In this document: piece by piece, positions 1 to 10,584 of the stretch
Position numbering within the stretch: position 1 is the stretch's first letter
Layout: the number at the start of each line of letters is the position of its first letter
NCBI GenBank assembly: GCA_030844895.1
Contig: CM061227.1
Location: 73,100,593 to 73,164,592, forward strand
Origin: Ambrosia x helenae
Lineage: Eukaryota > Streptophyta > Magnoliopsida > Asterales > Asteraceae
Direction: 5' to 3'
DNA: 64,000 bases
Translations under genes and position numbers: made by a program
The notes under the pieces: model-generated
What the model was told of the DNA's origin: nothing
Database searches by the model: none
Seen by the model: only the letters and a program-made list of their open reading frames with translations

Positions 1-662
1 CACCATCTGGAGGAAACGAGGATAAAGTAGAAACTTCAGATTCCTCGTGCCGTTCACAGGCTCTAGTAAATGAGTCATCAGCATGCCTGAAACATTGAAC
101 GGTTGTTCAACACTAAGGCAACCATCATAGAACTGATACTCTTTCGCATCAAATCATATCCTCCAGCTGCAGATCCGAAGACATGAATCAAAACATGTGC
201 CAGATATTTGAATTGAGGGCACAGTTTTCCCTTATGCAATGAACCGTCAGTGATTGGTCCATTGTATTTCATTCTGAGAAAGCACTTTCGCTGATCCATA
301 AAACTGAACTCCTTAGGATCAGTCGGCTCATCATCTAAGTTCAACGCTTCTCTCAGATCTTCTTCACAAACAATGACTCTCTGTCCTTGAATCTTGCTCG
401 TCAAACATGATTCGCATTTCCAGAAATCAAGCTTCGCTTCCGATCAAAATTCTTGCATCATATCCCTGTAGATAATCGTCGGTGTAGCAATAGCATCTAT
501 CACCCTACATCTCTTCAAGAACTCTATGATTCCGACAAACTCCATATGCTTCTTAACCTCTCCGAGATACGCACAGCAGTTATGCGCATTCTCGAAGTCT
601 AAAAGCTTGGCAGGCTGTGATGATGATCCAGCTTGTTCCGTCGTCTTCTCTTTCTCGAACAT
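1..662 (-). pseudogene. ORF3 (post-pol extra ORF) N-terminal part, broken
   Basis: Starts at ATG 660-662 (MFEKEKTTEQ) and reads to the left edge with one internal TGA at 444-446, where a Trp fits (MQEF-stop-SEAK), and a probable frameshift near 78-90; an open frame then continues off the window. The stretch around MQEFW aligns by eye with LQEFW in the post-pol ORF of Copia-G (around 52,780-52,800), and both continue with a similar globular region, so this is a family ORF conserved between two diverged elements. Function unknown; Sirevirus post-pol ORFs are often called env-like, but I see no signal peptide or clear membrane segment here. It has its own upstream TATA-like site. Confidence 0.6.
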
Positions 663-744
663 CGTTAAATCTGCAAAACAAACAAAAGCACACGTTAAAA
701 ATCGACAAAATTTCAAACTTTGAAATTTTTTGGTAATCAACCTT

Positions 745-905
745 CTCATTCGCCCAAACGGGGGTACGAATGAGAAATAACAAGGTACGAATGAGAAGTT
801 TTGATGGTACGAATGTATGGTTTTTGATAAAAGGTTTCATTCGCCCAAACATTCTACATTCGACCGTTTGTTTATCTCCTTGGCCCATTCGTAATGGTCG
901 AAGAT
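745..905. repeat. Cluster of TTCGACC/TTCGCCC-type motifs in the ORF3 leader
   Basis: About eight copies of a degenerate 9-10-mer occur here on both strands, including CATTCGCCC, TACGAATGAG, CATTCGACC and ATGGTCGAAG. They lie between the TATA-like site at 1,389 and the ORF3 start at 662. The same word family recurs at 1,370-1,590, 9,940-10,300, 10,890-11,070 and in the Gypsy-D LTR. Role unknown. Confidence 0.7.
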
Positions 906-1122
906 GACTGTTCATAATTTGAATTTTCAATTTTGAAATTGAGGGTTTCTGATCATGTTCTTTTGATTGAAATAGATCCTAATGATGCCGATTTACTATC
1001 TTATACTAGCAGATTCATCAATTATGCATTGTATTTGTGTTTTCAATTAAAAACTAGGGTTTAAACACAACTATTGATCAATTGATCAAACAGTTGGTTT
1101 TGAAACCATGGTTTTTGTTAAT

Positions 1123-1134
1123 TCTCCCCCTAAA
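1123..1134 (-). other. Polypurine-tract-like motif (TTTAGGGGGAGA)
   Basis: The minus strand reads TTTAGGGGGAGA. The same AGGGGGAGA core occurs at 6,661-6,671 and 7,757-7,768. Multiple polypurine tracts are known from Sireviruses. This one is not next to a visible LTR, so a priming role is only possible. Confidence 0.4.
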
Positions 1135-1369
1135 ACACATATACAATGAAACCTAGTCAATAATTGTTACAATGAAGTTGATTTTAAACAGATTGAACTG
1201 TTAGGGCTTTAAACAGAAAAGAGGGATGTAATCATTCAATCCTGAGTGTTAACCTGTAAATGATAATGCAAAATGATCAGTATGAAAAGACGATCACAAT
1301 GAAAAGGTTCAAAATAATCAAGCAACAAGGTGAGGTTAAGATGAAAAATCTGAAAAATTTTGAATGGGG

Positions 1370-1590
1370 TTCGAATGAGACAGATAGGTATATATAGGCA
1401 TCCTCCTTCGCCCATTCTATACGTATGAATGAGAAAGTTTTGTCTCCTTCGACCCTAGTGAAAGGTTCGAATGAGCCAAAAGGGTTCGAATGAAACTTGT
1501 GTTCAAGAACACTCTCCTTCGCCCGTTTAAAACATACGAAGGAACATGAAAATCCCACATTCGACCAACCGAATGGGCGAATGCGAAATG
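1370..1590. repeat. TTCGACC/TTCGAATG motif cluster
   Basis: Roughly ten copies in ~220 bp, e.g. GGTTCGAATGAG, CCTTCGCCC, CCTTCGACC, GGGTTCGAATG and CATTCGACC, ending in GGGCGAATGCG. Several are paired as inverted copies that could form short hairpins. Confidence 0.7.
1389..1396 (-). promoter_or_regulatory. TATA-like site upstream of ORF3, with motif cluster behind it
   Basis: TATATATA (minus context CCTATATATACC) lies about 730 nt upstream of the ORF3 ATG. A dense TTCGACC/TTCGAATG cluster sits directly upstream of it (about 1,400-1,590) and a second cluster lies downstream (745-905). The Copia-1 LTR has the same arrangement (TATA at 10,875-10,882, clusters on both sides). Inference: an internal promoter for ORF3. 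No transcript evidence is available. Confidence 0.4.
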
Positions 1591-1639
1591 GGATTTTTTA
1601 TAAATTTTCCAAATCTCAAAAATGAGTCCCGGTCCAATT

Positions 1640-2760
1640 ATTTTCCAACATTTAGGCATCCAACAATCATGGTTTCACATTTAAAAAGATACAAAGCTCA
1701 AATGGTGTATCAAGGTTTAGAAAATCGACATCAACCACCATCAGTTATCAAAAATAAGATGGAAATGAAAAATCTTTTTGGATTTTCTAAAGTTTATGCT
1801 AAAACACACCTAAAATCTTTTTGAGTTTTGTAATTTTTGACGAGAAAATAAAATGCAAAAATGTAAATGAAAAACTGTAAATGTTTTTGGGATTTCCGGT
1901 AAAGGGATCATATCAGTTATTTGAGAAATCTGATCACACCGTTGATCTTTTGAATTATTATCATTAAAGACAATGTGTGATCTGGCAATTGCTGATATTG
2001 TGATCCACATAAACTCACATGCAGACGTTTGTGCAGTGCTTTAAACTGATACTGATATTTATAGTATAAACGCAATTGTCTGTGGTTCCCACACACACGA
2101 CATACTCCCGTATCAAGAAGTAAATGCACAAAGACTCATTGTAAAGCGTGATTATGCTTTCGCTGTCTGTAATTGTACAAGATATAATGCATAGAGGTAT
2201 ACAGGTCAGCAAATTAATGCAGCAAAGTAACATATGCACTATACCAGGTTGAGGACTGATATTAATCATGATTTGCATCAGTGATTAATACGATGTAATA
2301 GATAATCTTTGATCATCATATAACATGGAAAGTTCCTCAATTCGGTAACTTTAGGATTTGGCATATAGCTCTTTTATAAAGACACCCTGTCTGATCTAGG
2401 TCCGTAATGACTTACAGCAGAAGATCAGAGAGGCTATCCCCAGACAACTAATCACATAACGACCCTAAACCTCCGAGTTTTGTACAAATACCCTATCAAA
2501 CAAAATTACGGTACTAAGACCATATGCCCATGAGGAGTTCATCCACACATCAATTCGTTTGATATGTATGTATCAGGCACGCATTAATAGGTCTACGAAG
2601 CCTATCAGCACATCGCACAGACTCAGACACACGCCCTATATAACAGTACATTACTTAGAATGTGTCAGATCCCCACTGATGTACTATCATTTCCCTTTAT
2701 ACTCCAAGAAATCATTTTGGAATTTTCTGATTTTTATAGATTTTCGAATTTACTGTTCCC
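1640..2760 (-). repeat. Noncoding module, copy 1 (between pol and ORF3)
   Basis: No convincing coding. By eye it aligns in the same orientation with 6,730-7,760 through several anchors: AGTTTATGCTAAAACACACC (1,791), GGATCATATCAGT (1,905), AGGTCAGCAAATTAATGC (2,205), GATAATCTTTGAT (2,300), TGATCTAGGTCCGTAA (2,392) and GGTACTAAGACCATATGCC (2,511). The copies look roughly 70-75% alike, so the duplication is old. Order of landmarks is kept over ~1 kb. Confidence 0.75.
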
Positions 2761-2976
2761 AAGGATAAGCTGGAGCATTTCAAATATGTGACTGCCCAGA
2801 TATCGTTTGTTCACAGAAATCTGACGGCATTAATCTAAGGGAAGAAGATATAGCAGTCAGCAAAGAAATTTTCTAATTTTTATGGATTTTGAAAATTTTC
2901 AATGTTTTTGGTTTTTCGAAATTTTTCCGAAAAACAGTAAAAATTTAAACTAAAAAGTGATAGACTGAGGTGGTGA

Positions 2977-4463
2977 TCAGTCCTGTTTTTCTTTAATACC
3001 ATTAGCTTTTAAAAGAAAATCAAATCTGGATTTGTCAAAAGCTTTGGTAAAAAGATCTGCGCGTTGGTAATCAGTGTGGATTTTGACCATATCGATCAAC
3101 TCTTAGCATAACAATCACGGATAAAATGATATTTAATCCGGATATGTTTAGCCTTTGAGTGATTTACTAAGTCTTTTGTTAATGCGATTGCGGCCTCATT
3201 ATCACAGTAAATAGGGGTTTTAAGAAATTGCAAACCGTAATCCACCATCTGTTGTTGGATCCAAAGAACCTGTGAGCAGCAGCTCGATGCTGAAACGTAT
3301 TCTACTTCACATGTGGATAGTGCAACTGCAGTTTGTTTCTTGCATTGCCAGGTCACGAGCCTGCTCCCCATAAACTGACATCCAACCGTTGTGGATTTGC
3401 TGTCTTTGTCACAGCCGCCCCAATCTGCATCACTAAAAGCGATTAGGTCAAAATTATCATCATGAGGGTACCAAAGTCCTTTCGATGGACAACCCTTCAG
3501 ATATCTAAGGATACGCTTGACAGCTGCAAGATGACTCTGTTTCGGCTTCGATTGATAGCGTGCACAAAGGCATGTTGCAAACATTATATCAGGTCTAGAC
3601 GCGGTGAGATACATCAGAGATCCGACGATTGCTCTGTATGTAAATGGATCAGTCAGCTCCCCCTTAAGGTCAACTCCAATCCCGTGATTAGGTTGTATCG
3701 GGGTATCCATCGGCTTCGAATCATCCATCTGGAATCGGCTCAAGAGTTCAGAAACGTATTTCGTCTGGTGAATAAAGATCCCCGTTGGTCTCTGCTCCAC
3801 CTGCAAGCCTAGGAAAAACTGCATTTCTCCCATTGCGCTCATTTCGAACTTTTCCTGCATAACTTTTTCAAATTCCCTGCACAGAAGTTTGTTAGTTGAC
3901 CCGAAAATAATATCATCAACATAAATTTGTACAAGAAGCAAATCATCTCCTGCTCGTTTCGTGAACAGTGTGTAGTCTACCAGTCCGCGCTTGAATCCTT
4001 TCGAGAGAAGATACGTGCTCAGCTCCTCATACCATTGTCTCGGAGCCTGGTGCAACCCGTAGAGAGCTTTGTTCAAAACATAAACCTTATCCCGGTGAAT
4101 AGGGTCCTCAAAGCCTGGCGGTTGACCTACGTAAACTTCTTCTTTGACCACACCGTAAAGAAATGCGCTCTTTACATCCATCTGATACACCTTAAATTTC
4201 TTCCATGATGCAAACGCTAGGAACATTCGGGTGGCTTCCAAGCGTGCAACCGGTGCATAGATTTCATTATAGTCGATTCCCTCAACCTGATGAAAACCTT
4301 GAACGACCAAACGAGCTTTGTTTCGCACTATGACTCCTCTATCATCCTTCTTACACTTAAACACCCATTTGGTTCCAATTTTCTTTCTTCCAGGGGGTAA
4401 ATCTGTCAACGTCCATACGCCGAGTTTCTGGAATTGTAACAACTCTTCCTGCATTGCTTCCAC
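2977..4463 (-). pseudogene. pol: Copia-1 pol: reverse transcriptase and RNase H
   Basis: Ty1/Copia RT and RNase H. The frame opens after a TGA at 4,464-4,466 that replaces the Trp of WVEAMQEE, so the real protein is continuous with the integrase upstream. Visible are the RVT_2 fingers (GTKWVFKCKKDDRG), the catalytic YVDDIIFGS motif, MYLTASRPDIMF, and RNase H elements (FSDADWGGC, CEVEYVSAS, YCDNEAA). The long frame stops at 3,096, but the expected tail (HTDYQRADLFTKAF) continues in another frame to a TGA at 2,977-2,979, so there is a frameshift near 3,100. One stop and one frameshift mean no full product. Confidence 0.92.
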
Positions 4464-6413
4464 TCAGGCATCATCCAAAAGAGCATCCTTGTACGTCCGC
4501 GGCTCGACCTGCGAAACATAACAACCGAAAGACCAGTCATTTTGAATACCAGATTTTTGTATTTTGGCATATAAAGCAAGGTTGCCAATATTTTCTGGTA
4601 CTTGAGCATTTCTCAACTGCCCTCTTGTCATCACACTGCTACCAGGATCACCAATAACTTGTTCAAGCGGGTGTATCCGATGTATCCGAGATTCCGGATA
4701 ATCAGGTACTTGTACTCCCGTTTGAGTTGTCAAATTCTCTGTAGAAACCATATCATTACCCACATTCGATGTTGAAGCATCAGTAGTAGTTGGGTTCACT
4801 GGTGGTGTCACTGTAGCATTGTCCAGAATAGCTTCACTTGTTGCATCATCGTCTTCATCTTCTGAATCTGATGAATTAAGCGTTGTAGAAGCTTCTTGGA
4901 ACACCTCTTCTTCCATCACAGGAGCAGTAGTATCATTAGAAGCTGCTTGAGGATTTACCGTGATCGGACGCACTAACGGTGAAGTCACGGCGTTTTCGAC
5001 CTCGTAATATAAGCGAAGTATAGCTTCTTCAACCATGCTATCTAGATTGAATGATTCAAAGAAGTCTTTGTAATCAAACATCCAATCTGGTCCTCCACCC
5101 TGTACATTTTGTGTATATCTTTGTACTTCAACATTAGCCCACTCCTCGACTTTTCTAGTTCTTTTGTTGAATACTCGTTTTAGTGGGGTTGCATATCCAA
5201 CAAAATAACCTTCTTCAGCCTTTGGTGCGAACTTCTCTGAAGGATTCAGCATAGTACACGGGGCACCAAATGGTTCTAGATACTCCAGATTCGGCTTGCG
5301 TCGGTTCAACAACTCATAAGAAGTCTTGCCAAACTTCTTCACTGTTAAAACACGGTTAAGAGTATAACATGCTGCGTAAATAGCTTCGTTCCAGAACATG
5401 ACTGGAAGATTTGAATCCGTAAGCATAGTTCTCGCCGTCTCGATTAGAGTCCTGTTCTTTCTCTCTACGACACTGTTCTGCTGGGGTGTATACGGAGCGC
5501 TATATTCATGATGAATTCCCTTGTTTGCACAAAGATCCTCCATCTGAGCGTTTTTAAACTCCGTCCCATTGTCACTCCGAATTCGTTTGATCTTCAGACC
5601 ATATATATTCTCCAGACGTGTAAACAGAACCTTCAGGTTATCAAAAGTGTCGCTTTTCTGATGCAAGCACATGACCCATGAAAATCTTGAATAATCATCA
5701 GTCACCACAAGACAGTACAACTCCCCGGCATGACTTTTACGTCTAACTGGACCGAATAAGTCCATGTGCAAACGCTCAAGCGACAGTTCAACGGAATTGA
5801 CTTTCTTTGGTCTATGGGCCTGTTTGTGCTGCTTTCCCTTTTTGCAACTAACACACTTGTCATTCAAATGGAAGTGTTTTACATTAACTCCCGTGACAAG
5901 TTCATTCTTCACTAACTGGTTCATCTTTCTCAAATGGATGTGTCCCATTCTCCTGTGCCGCATAATGGATTCTTTTTCTGTAGCCTTAGAGAGGAAACAC
6001 GTGACTTGGCCATGGGTGGTCATTGCTTTGGACATGTCGAGAATATACAAATTGTTTACTCTCGGTGCCTTTAGCATCACCCACTCTTTCGGAAGTTCAA
6101 ACCCATGTTTCAAGATATAGCAGGATTTGTCATCAAAATACATAGAAAATTGTTTATCACAGATTTGACTAACACTGAGCAGATTGTAATCTATCTGCTT
6201 CACGTACGATATCCGCTCAAATGTCACGACCCCATTGCTTACACTACCCTCCATCGTAATGTACCCTCCTTTATTACCAGCAAATGCCACATAACCTCCG
6301 TTAATGTTTTTGATATCAAAGAGTAGCGTGAGGTCCCCTGTCATGTGACCAGAAGCTCCACTGTCAACAATCCATAGGCTGCTAACAGGACCAGAGATAA
6401 AGACAGACAACAA
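4464..6413 (-). pseudogene. pol: Copia-1 pol: protease remnant, GAG-pre-integrase and integrase
   Basis: About 650 codons open. In order: a protease active-site segment (LWIVDSGASGHMTG, DSG present); the pre-integrase HHCC zinc finger (H..RRMGH..., then CVSCKKGKQHK); and the rve integrase core with D, D and E in MDLFGP, RSDNGTEF and NSVVERKNRTL. A variable Ser/Thr/acidic linker then leads to RT. The usual PQQNGVVER reads PQQNSVVER. The start codon is uncertain because the frame continues upstream into noncoding module copy 2; gag lies 1.7 kb away. It ends at an in-frame TGA at a Trp codon before RT. Confidence 0.92.
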
Positions 6414-6660
6414 TTCTTGAAATTCTTCGATCTTCAGTCATTTCTGTTTCAACCTCTGACTAAATTCTGTTGTTCTGGTGATCTTGTTGTTCAGGTGTGG
6501 GTCTTGTTCAGTTTCACGCTTTGTCGATGAGTCTTGAGAAGTGCACCTGTTGTGTTTGATTCTGCAGAAAAATTTACTAAAAGCTGCACAAACTACAACC
6601 AGCGTTAGACACGACAAAAATCTTGGAAGTACTCTTCACATTCCTTTTGACCCTCAATAG

Positions 6661-6671
6661 TTCTCCCCCTG
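6661..6671 (-). other. Polypurine-tract-like motif upstream of pol
   Basis: Minus strand CAGGGGGAGAA, flanked by an inverted repeat (AATAGTT ... AACTATT), so it would sit in the loop of a short hairpin. It is one of three AGGGGGAGA copies in Copia-1. Position inside the element rather than beside an LTR is unusual. Confidence 0.35.
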
Positions 6672-6729
6672 AACTATTAAACATTTTTAATATGCACCAG
6701 AAACTTGAAAATCTGTAGTCTTTTTCAAC

Positions 6730-7760
6730 TTTTAAGTATCTGAGTATTCACATTAAGTATCCCATCATCGGTTATCGAAAATAAAGTAGAAACAAAACAT
6801 TTTGATTTTTCAAAGTTTATGCTAAAACACACCAAAAATCTTTTTGAATTTTCAAATGGAATTGCATAAAAGTAAACTGAACATATTTTTGTGAATCTTC
6901 CGTTAAGAGGATCATATCAGTATTGAAACAGTCAGTCAAAACTCTTTTTGATCAATTTTCTGCTTTTTAACATTGAGCATCCTACAACCATTACCAGTAT
7001 GTTTGTCCACTTAAACCTAAAATCATCATTCATTGTTCAGCAGTTTAGATACATTATGGTAATATTAGATACTGAACAATCTATGGTCCCCGCACATGCG
7101 ACACATTCCCGTATCAAGAATTGCACAAAGTTTCATTGTAACGCGTGATTATATTGTAGTTATCCGTAAGTTACAAGGTATATGGCACAGTGGTGACAGG
7201 TCAGCAAATTAATGCTTCAAAGCGACTTATGTAGTCAACCAGGGTGAGGACTAATATCATACATGATTTTCATCAAAGTACTGATACGATGCATTAGATA
7301 ATCTTTGATTATCATCACACATGTTACGTTCCTCATTCGGTAACTTAAGGATTTGTCATTAAAGATCTTTTGTTAAGATACCCTGACTGATCTAGGTCCG
7401 TAAATCAATACAAAAAAAGATCAGTTAGGCTATCCCCAGATAACTTTCAATATAACGACCCGAAACCTCCGATTTTGGCAATCTATCAAACGAAATTTCG
7501 GTACTAAGACCATATGCCAACGAGACGTTGATCCACATGATTATCAGTTAATGTTTTTAGGTTTATATCACCATGCTGAACTTTAACCTTTGATTTCAAG
7601 CCTACCAATATATAATTGTAGTGGCTACTCAATGTTGTTACATCATTTTTTTTCATAGTAGTCCGACAGTCCACTGATGTACTCTCATCTCCTCTTTTTC
7701 TCCAGAAAAACTCATTTTGGATTTTCTAATTTTTTATTTTGATTTTTCTGAAATTTTCTC
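6730..7760 (-). repeat. Noncoding module, copy 2 (between gag and pol)
   Basis: Direct-orientation partner of 1,640-2,760. Anchors: AGTTTATGCTAAAACACACC (6,819), GGATCATATCAGT (6,908), AGGTCAGCAAATTAATGC (7,198), GATAATCTTTGAT (7,298), TGATCTAGGTCCGTAA (7,389) and GGTACTAAGACCATATGCC (7,500). No coding recognised. It separates gag from pol. It lacks TG...CA ends and an adjacent primer site, so a simple LTR is unlikely. Confidence 0.75.
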
Positions 7761-7768
7761 CCCCTAAA
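7757..7768 (-). other. Polypurine-tract-like motif between gag and module copy 2
   Basis: Minus strand TTTAGGGGGAGA, identical over 12 bases to the copy at 1,123-1,134. Confidence 0.35.
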
Positions 7769-8099
7769 AATCTAAAAATAAGCATATTTTTGGAATTTTA
7801 AACTTTTGAAGAAAAACAAAATAAAATGATATCCGATGAGGTTTACTTATTGAGTTTTAAAAACCATTTTCCCACTCAGAGTACTTGACTCACTTTGTTC
7901 TTTCAACTAGTAAAGCCATTAACAAAGATAAGAGAGTTTAGAATAAACCGTTTTGTCGCATCTGTTGTAAAAATCCAAAACCTGAGAGCAATTGCATGAA
8001 ATTGCAACGTTTTCCGACTTCACAGGTAGGAAACAAACGACAAACACTCTCCTTTCTTTTGAAATCATGTTTTCCTTTTTCAAATCCCTTCCTTGACCT

Positions 8100-9340
8100 T
8101 CACCTCTCCAATAAATAGCTTGTATACAGATGCTCCACTATCAACTATCAAAAGATAACTAATAGGTCTGTCTGGAACAATCTGCACACTTGTTAAACAA
8201 TTAGCACGAGAGAGGCACCCTCCCTTCACAATGATGGGTCGTCCAAGGTCATCAATCCTCGGAACATCAATCCATTCTCCTTTGTTGAAACCGTTTTGAT
8301 TGTTGACTTTTCAGATTTCTTATTTGAAACCTGCTTCTGAACTTTGTTTGGAATCTTCTCAGACTTAACTGATGAAGATCCAGGTTTAGAGTTATTCTTA
8401 GACTTAGCCTTAAAACTCCCCTTTACCTTAGCAACCTTATCACAATCTCCATTTTTATTCAAGGCAATTTTGTTACGATTGTCATACATAACCCGTTTCC
8501 CCGTTTGTTTCTTGATTGGTTTTGGGGATACAGGCTTTTTGACATTGCCTGAATTTTTAGCAAATTCACTTCGGTCTTTTTCTGTTTAACATACGAACAG
8601 GCAGCAACTAAATGCCCACACTCTCCACAGTTATAACAAGACCTATATTCCACAAAATCGCATGCATACCCTTCATCCCAATACCAGTAGGGACAATGAA
8701 CAACAATATGACCAACTTCACCACATTCAAAACAGCTTCTCCATTCAACATAACCATGAGAATACTGTGGTGAGTTGTTTCTCCAATAACCATCACATCG
8801 AGAGTGACTTTGAGAATCATAAAAGTCATGTGATTTAGATGAAAAACTTCTTGAATTCTCATGATAAGAATTTTTCATCTGATCATTGCTTTTCGATTTG
8901 TTTGGTTTTGGTCCTTTTGCCCTAGGATTTTTCTTTTTGTTCCCAGGCTGATCCTTTTCATTCTCATGTTGGTTAGGACTAAGTTCAAGATGACCAAATT
9001 GACTTCTAAATTGATTTATCAAATCATTGTCATCGACAAAGATACATTTAAGTAACGATTGTTCGATATTATCAATTGGAAAATCTTTGTTGAAAATCAA
9101 TTTGTCCTGTTCTACCAACATATAGGATCCTTCAACTCCTTCATGAAACTTGAATATGGGTTTCTCTTTAGATTCAGGTTCTGAAGTTGCTACCTCATTT
9201 TCAGATTTCTCTTCAAACACGAATTTCACTTTAGATTCAGAATCAACAACACAAGGTGTTGTGATTTCCATCTCTAATGTGGAATTATTCTTTGAAACAG
9301 TGTTATGAAGTTCTGAAATCTTTTTTCTTAAAAGATTCAA
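8100..9340 (-). pseudogene. gag: Copia-1 gag C-terminal part with two zinc knuckles
   Basis: Nucleocapsid region. Two canonical CX2CX4HX4C knuckles are visible (CFECGEVGHIVVHC near 8,730 and CYNCGECGHLVAAC near 8,630), preceded by a Lys/Asn/Ser-rich stretch. The frame changes near 8,470 into a Lys-rich segment, and again near 8,270 into a frame reading WIDVPRIDDLGRP and then IVDSGAS at 8,131-8,145, a protease-like active site that breaks off as the noncoding module begins. Joined to the upstream gag part by a frameshift at a T-run near 9,320. Decayed. Confidence 0.8.
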
Positions 9341-9342
9341 TT

Positions 9343-9860
9343 TGATTCATAAAATGTCTTTCATTATTTGCCAAAATTTTATTTTCAATTTGAAATCTTT
9401 CAAGTTTATTTGTTAAGTTATGTTTGTCCTCAAGAAGTTTCAGCGCTTCATTTTTCAATTTGATACAATCAGAGCAATTAGCACATTAAGCATTAGATTT
9501 TACCTCAGCATCTGAATTATTACCATTTTTAAAACCATTCTTAGAATTTCCATCAACATTTGATGTATCACTTCCTCTTGATTCACTCTTTTCTGAACTC
9601 GTATCAGAACTCAAATTACTCTTTGACAATTCACTTGAATCATCATTCCCCACTTGTTTGACAAGACACACAACATTATTTTTAACACTTTCTCTGTTAA
9701 TACACTCATTCACATTAACCATTTTATCAGTTGGTTGCACAGCTGGTCGTGTAACAGATTGTTGAATCTTAGATGCAACAACTTGTTCCCATGTTAGCTT
9801 TTGTTGCATTGCAGCTTTTATCTGATCATCATTTCTTGATATAGCCAAGTAATTTATCAT
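9343..9860 (-). pseudogene. gag: Copia-1 gag N-terminal/coiled part
   Basis: Begins at ATG 9,858-9,860 (MINYLAISRNDDQIK), with a Ser/Asp/Asn-rich middle. A TAA at 9,486-9,488 interrupts it; the frame then continues through a cysteine cluster (CANCSDC) and a heptad-like stretch (NLTNKLERFQIENKI), consistent with a short coiled coil. I do not see the usual UBN2 capsid core that Copia-G has, so this gag is either very diverged or missing its 5' part. Follows the ~700-nt leader. Confidence 0.5.
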
Positions 9861-9939
9861 TTTTCAACCAAAATTAGGCTTAAAATTTTCGAATTTTTTT
9901 ACACCTTAAAATTTGAAAAATATTGTCCAAAAATTCGTA

Positions 9940-10300
9940 GGTTCGAACCTGAAAAATATAGTCTTATTCGACCTTTTACAAGGGTCGAATGTATCTCAGT
10001 CTTGGTTCGACCTTAAGAAACGTAATCGAAGGTTCGAATGAGGAAAAAACAGGTTCGACCCTTTAATCTGACTCGAATGTGAAACTTGAAAACACTAAAC
10101 TCACTTTCGACCACTTAACTCCACGTTCGACCTCCCGTAAGGTCGAATGTAAAAAAAATGGTCGAATGAAAAACAATACTCACTGAAAAATTTGGTTCGA
10201 CCTAAAAACATACTGGTTCGACCTAAAATCAGTTGGTTCGACCTAAAATACTCTAGGTTCGACCCCTCGAAGCTCACATTCGACCTTTTCAGGTCTGTTC
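9940..10300. repeat. TTCGACC motif cluster in the Copia-1 5' leader
   Basis: At least 17 copies of GGTTCGACC / GGTCGAATG variants in ~360 bp, including three evenly spaced GGTTCGACCTAAAA copies (10,195-10,250) and inverted pairs such as ATTCGACCTTTT...AGGGTCGAAT. No coding. It lies between the primer site and gag. Confidence 0.75.
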
Positions 10301-10570
10301 ATCATCTTCAACCTCAAGACACGAATCTGATCGGTTTTTGACAAAATTTCCGCCAAATGTAATGATTTTGGATAGGTTTTGTGCGGATTTCAATATAGAC
10401 AAACATTTGTGAAAGAATTTTTGATAATAACATTAAATTCAACTCCAATTCAATCAAAAACCATGTTTTTATGAAAAGCTTCAAAATTTCTAGGGTTTTG
10501 AACTTTTAAACCAGAATTCTAATCTGTTTTCATCAATTCAGATCAATTTGCAATCGTGAAATCGAGCCTA

Positions 10571-10584
10571 AGCTCTGATACAAT
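10571..10584 (-). other. Primer-binding site (tRNA-iMet type, one base lost)
   Basis: The minus strand reads TTGTATCAGAGCTT right after the LTR. The canonical plant site is TGGTATCAGAGC; one G is missing. Compare the intact site of Copia-G at 60,091-60,103. Confidence 0.75.

Noticed and set aside
1640..7760. Noncoding modules as LTRs of an element containing only pol
   Set aside because: No TG...CA ends, no primer site next to the 6,730 end, no target duplication, and gag lies outside.
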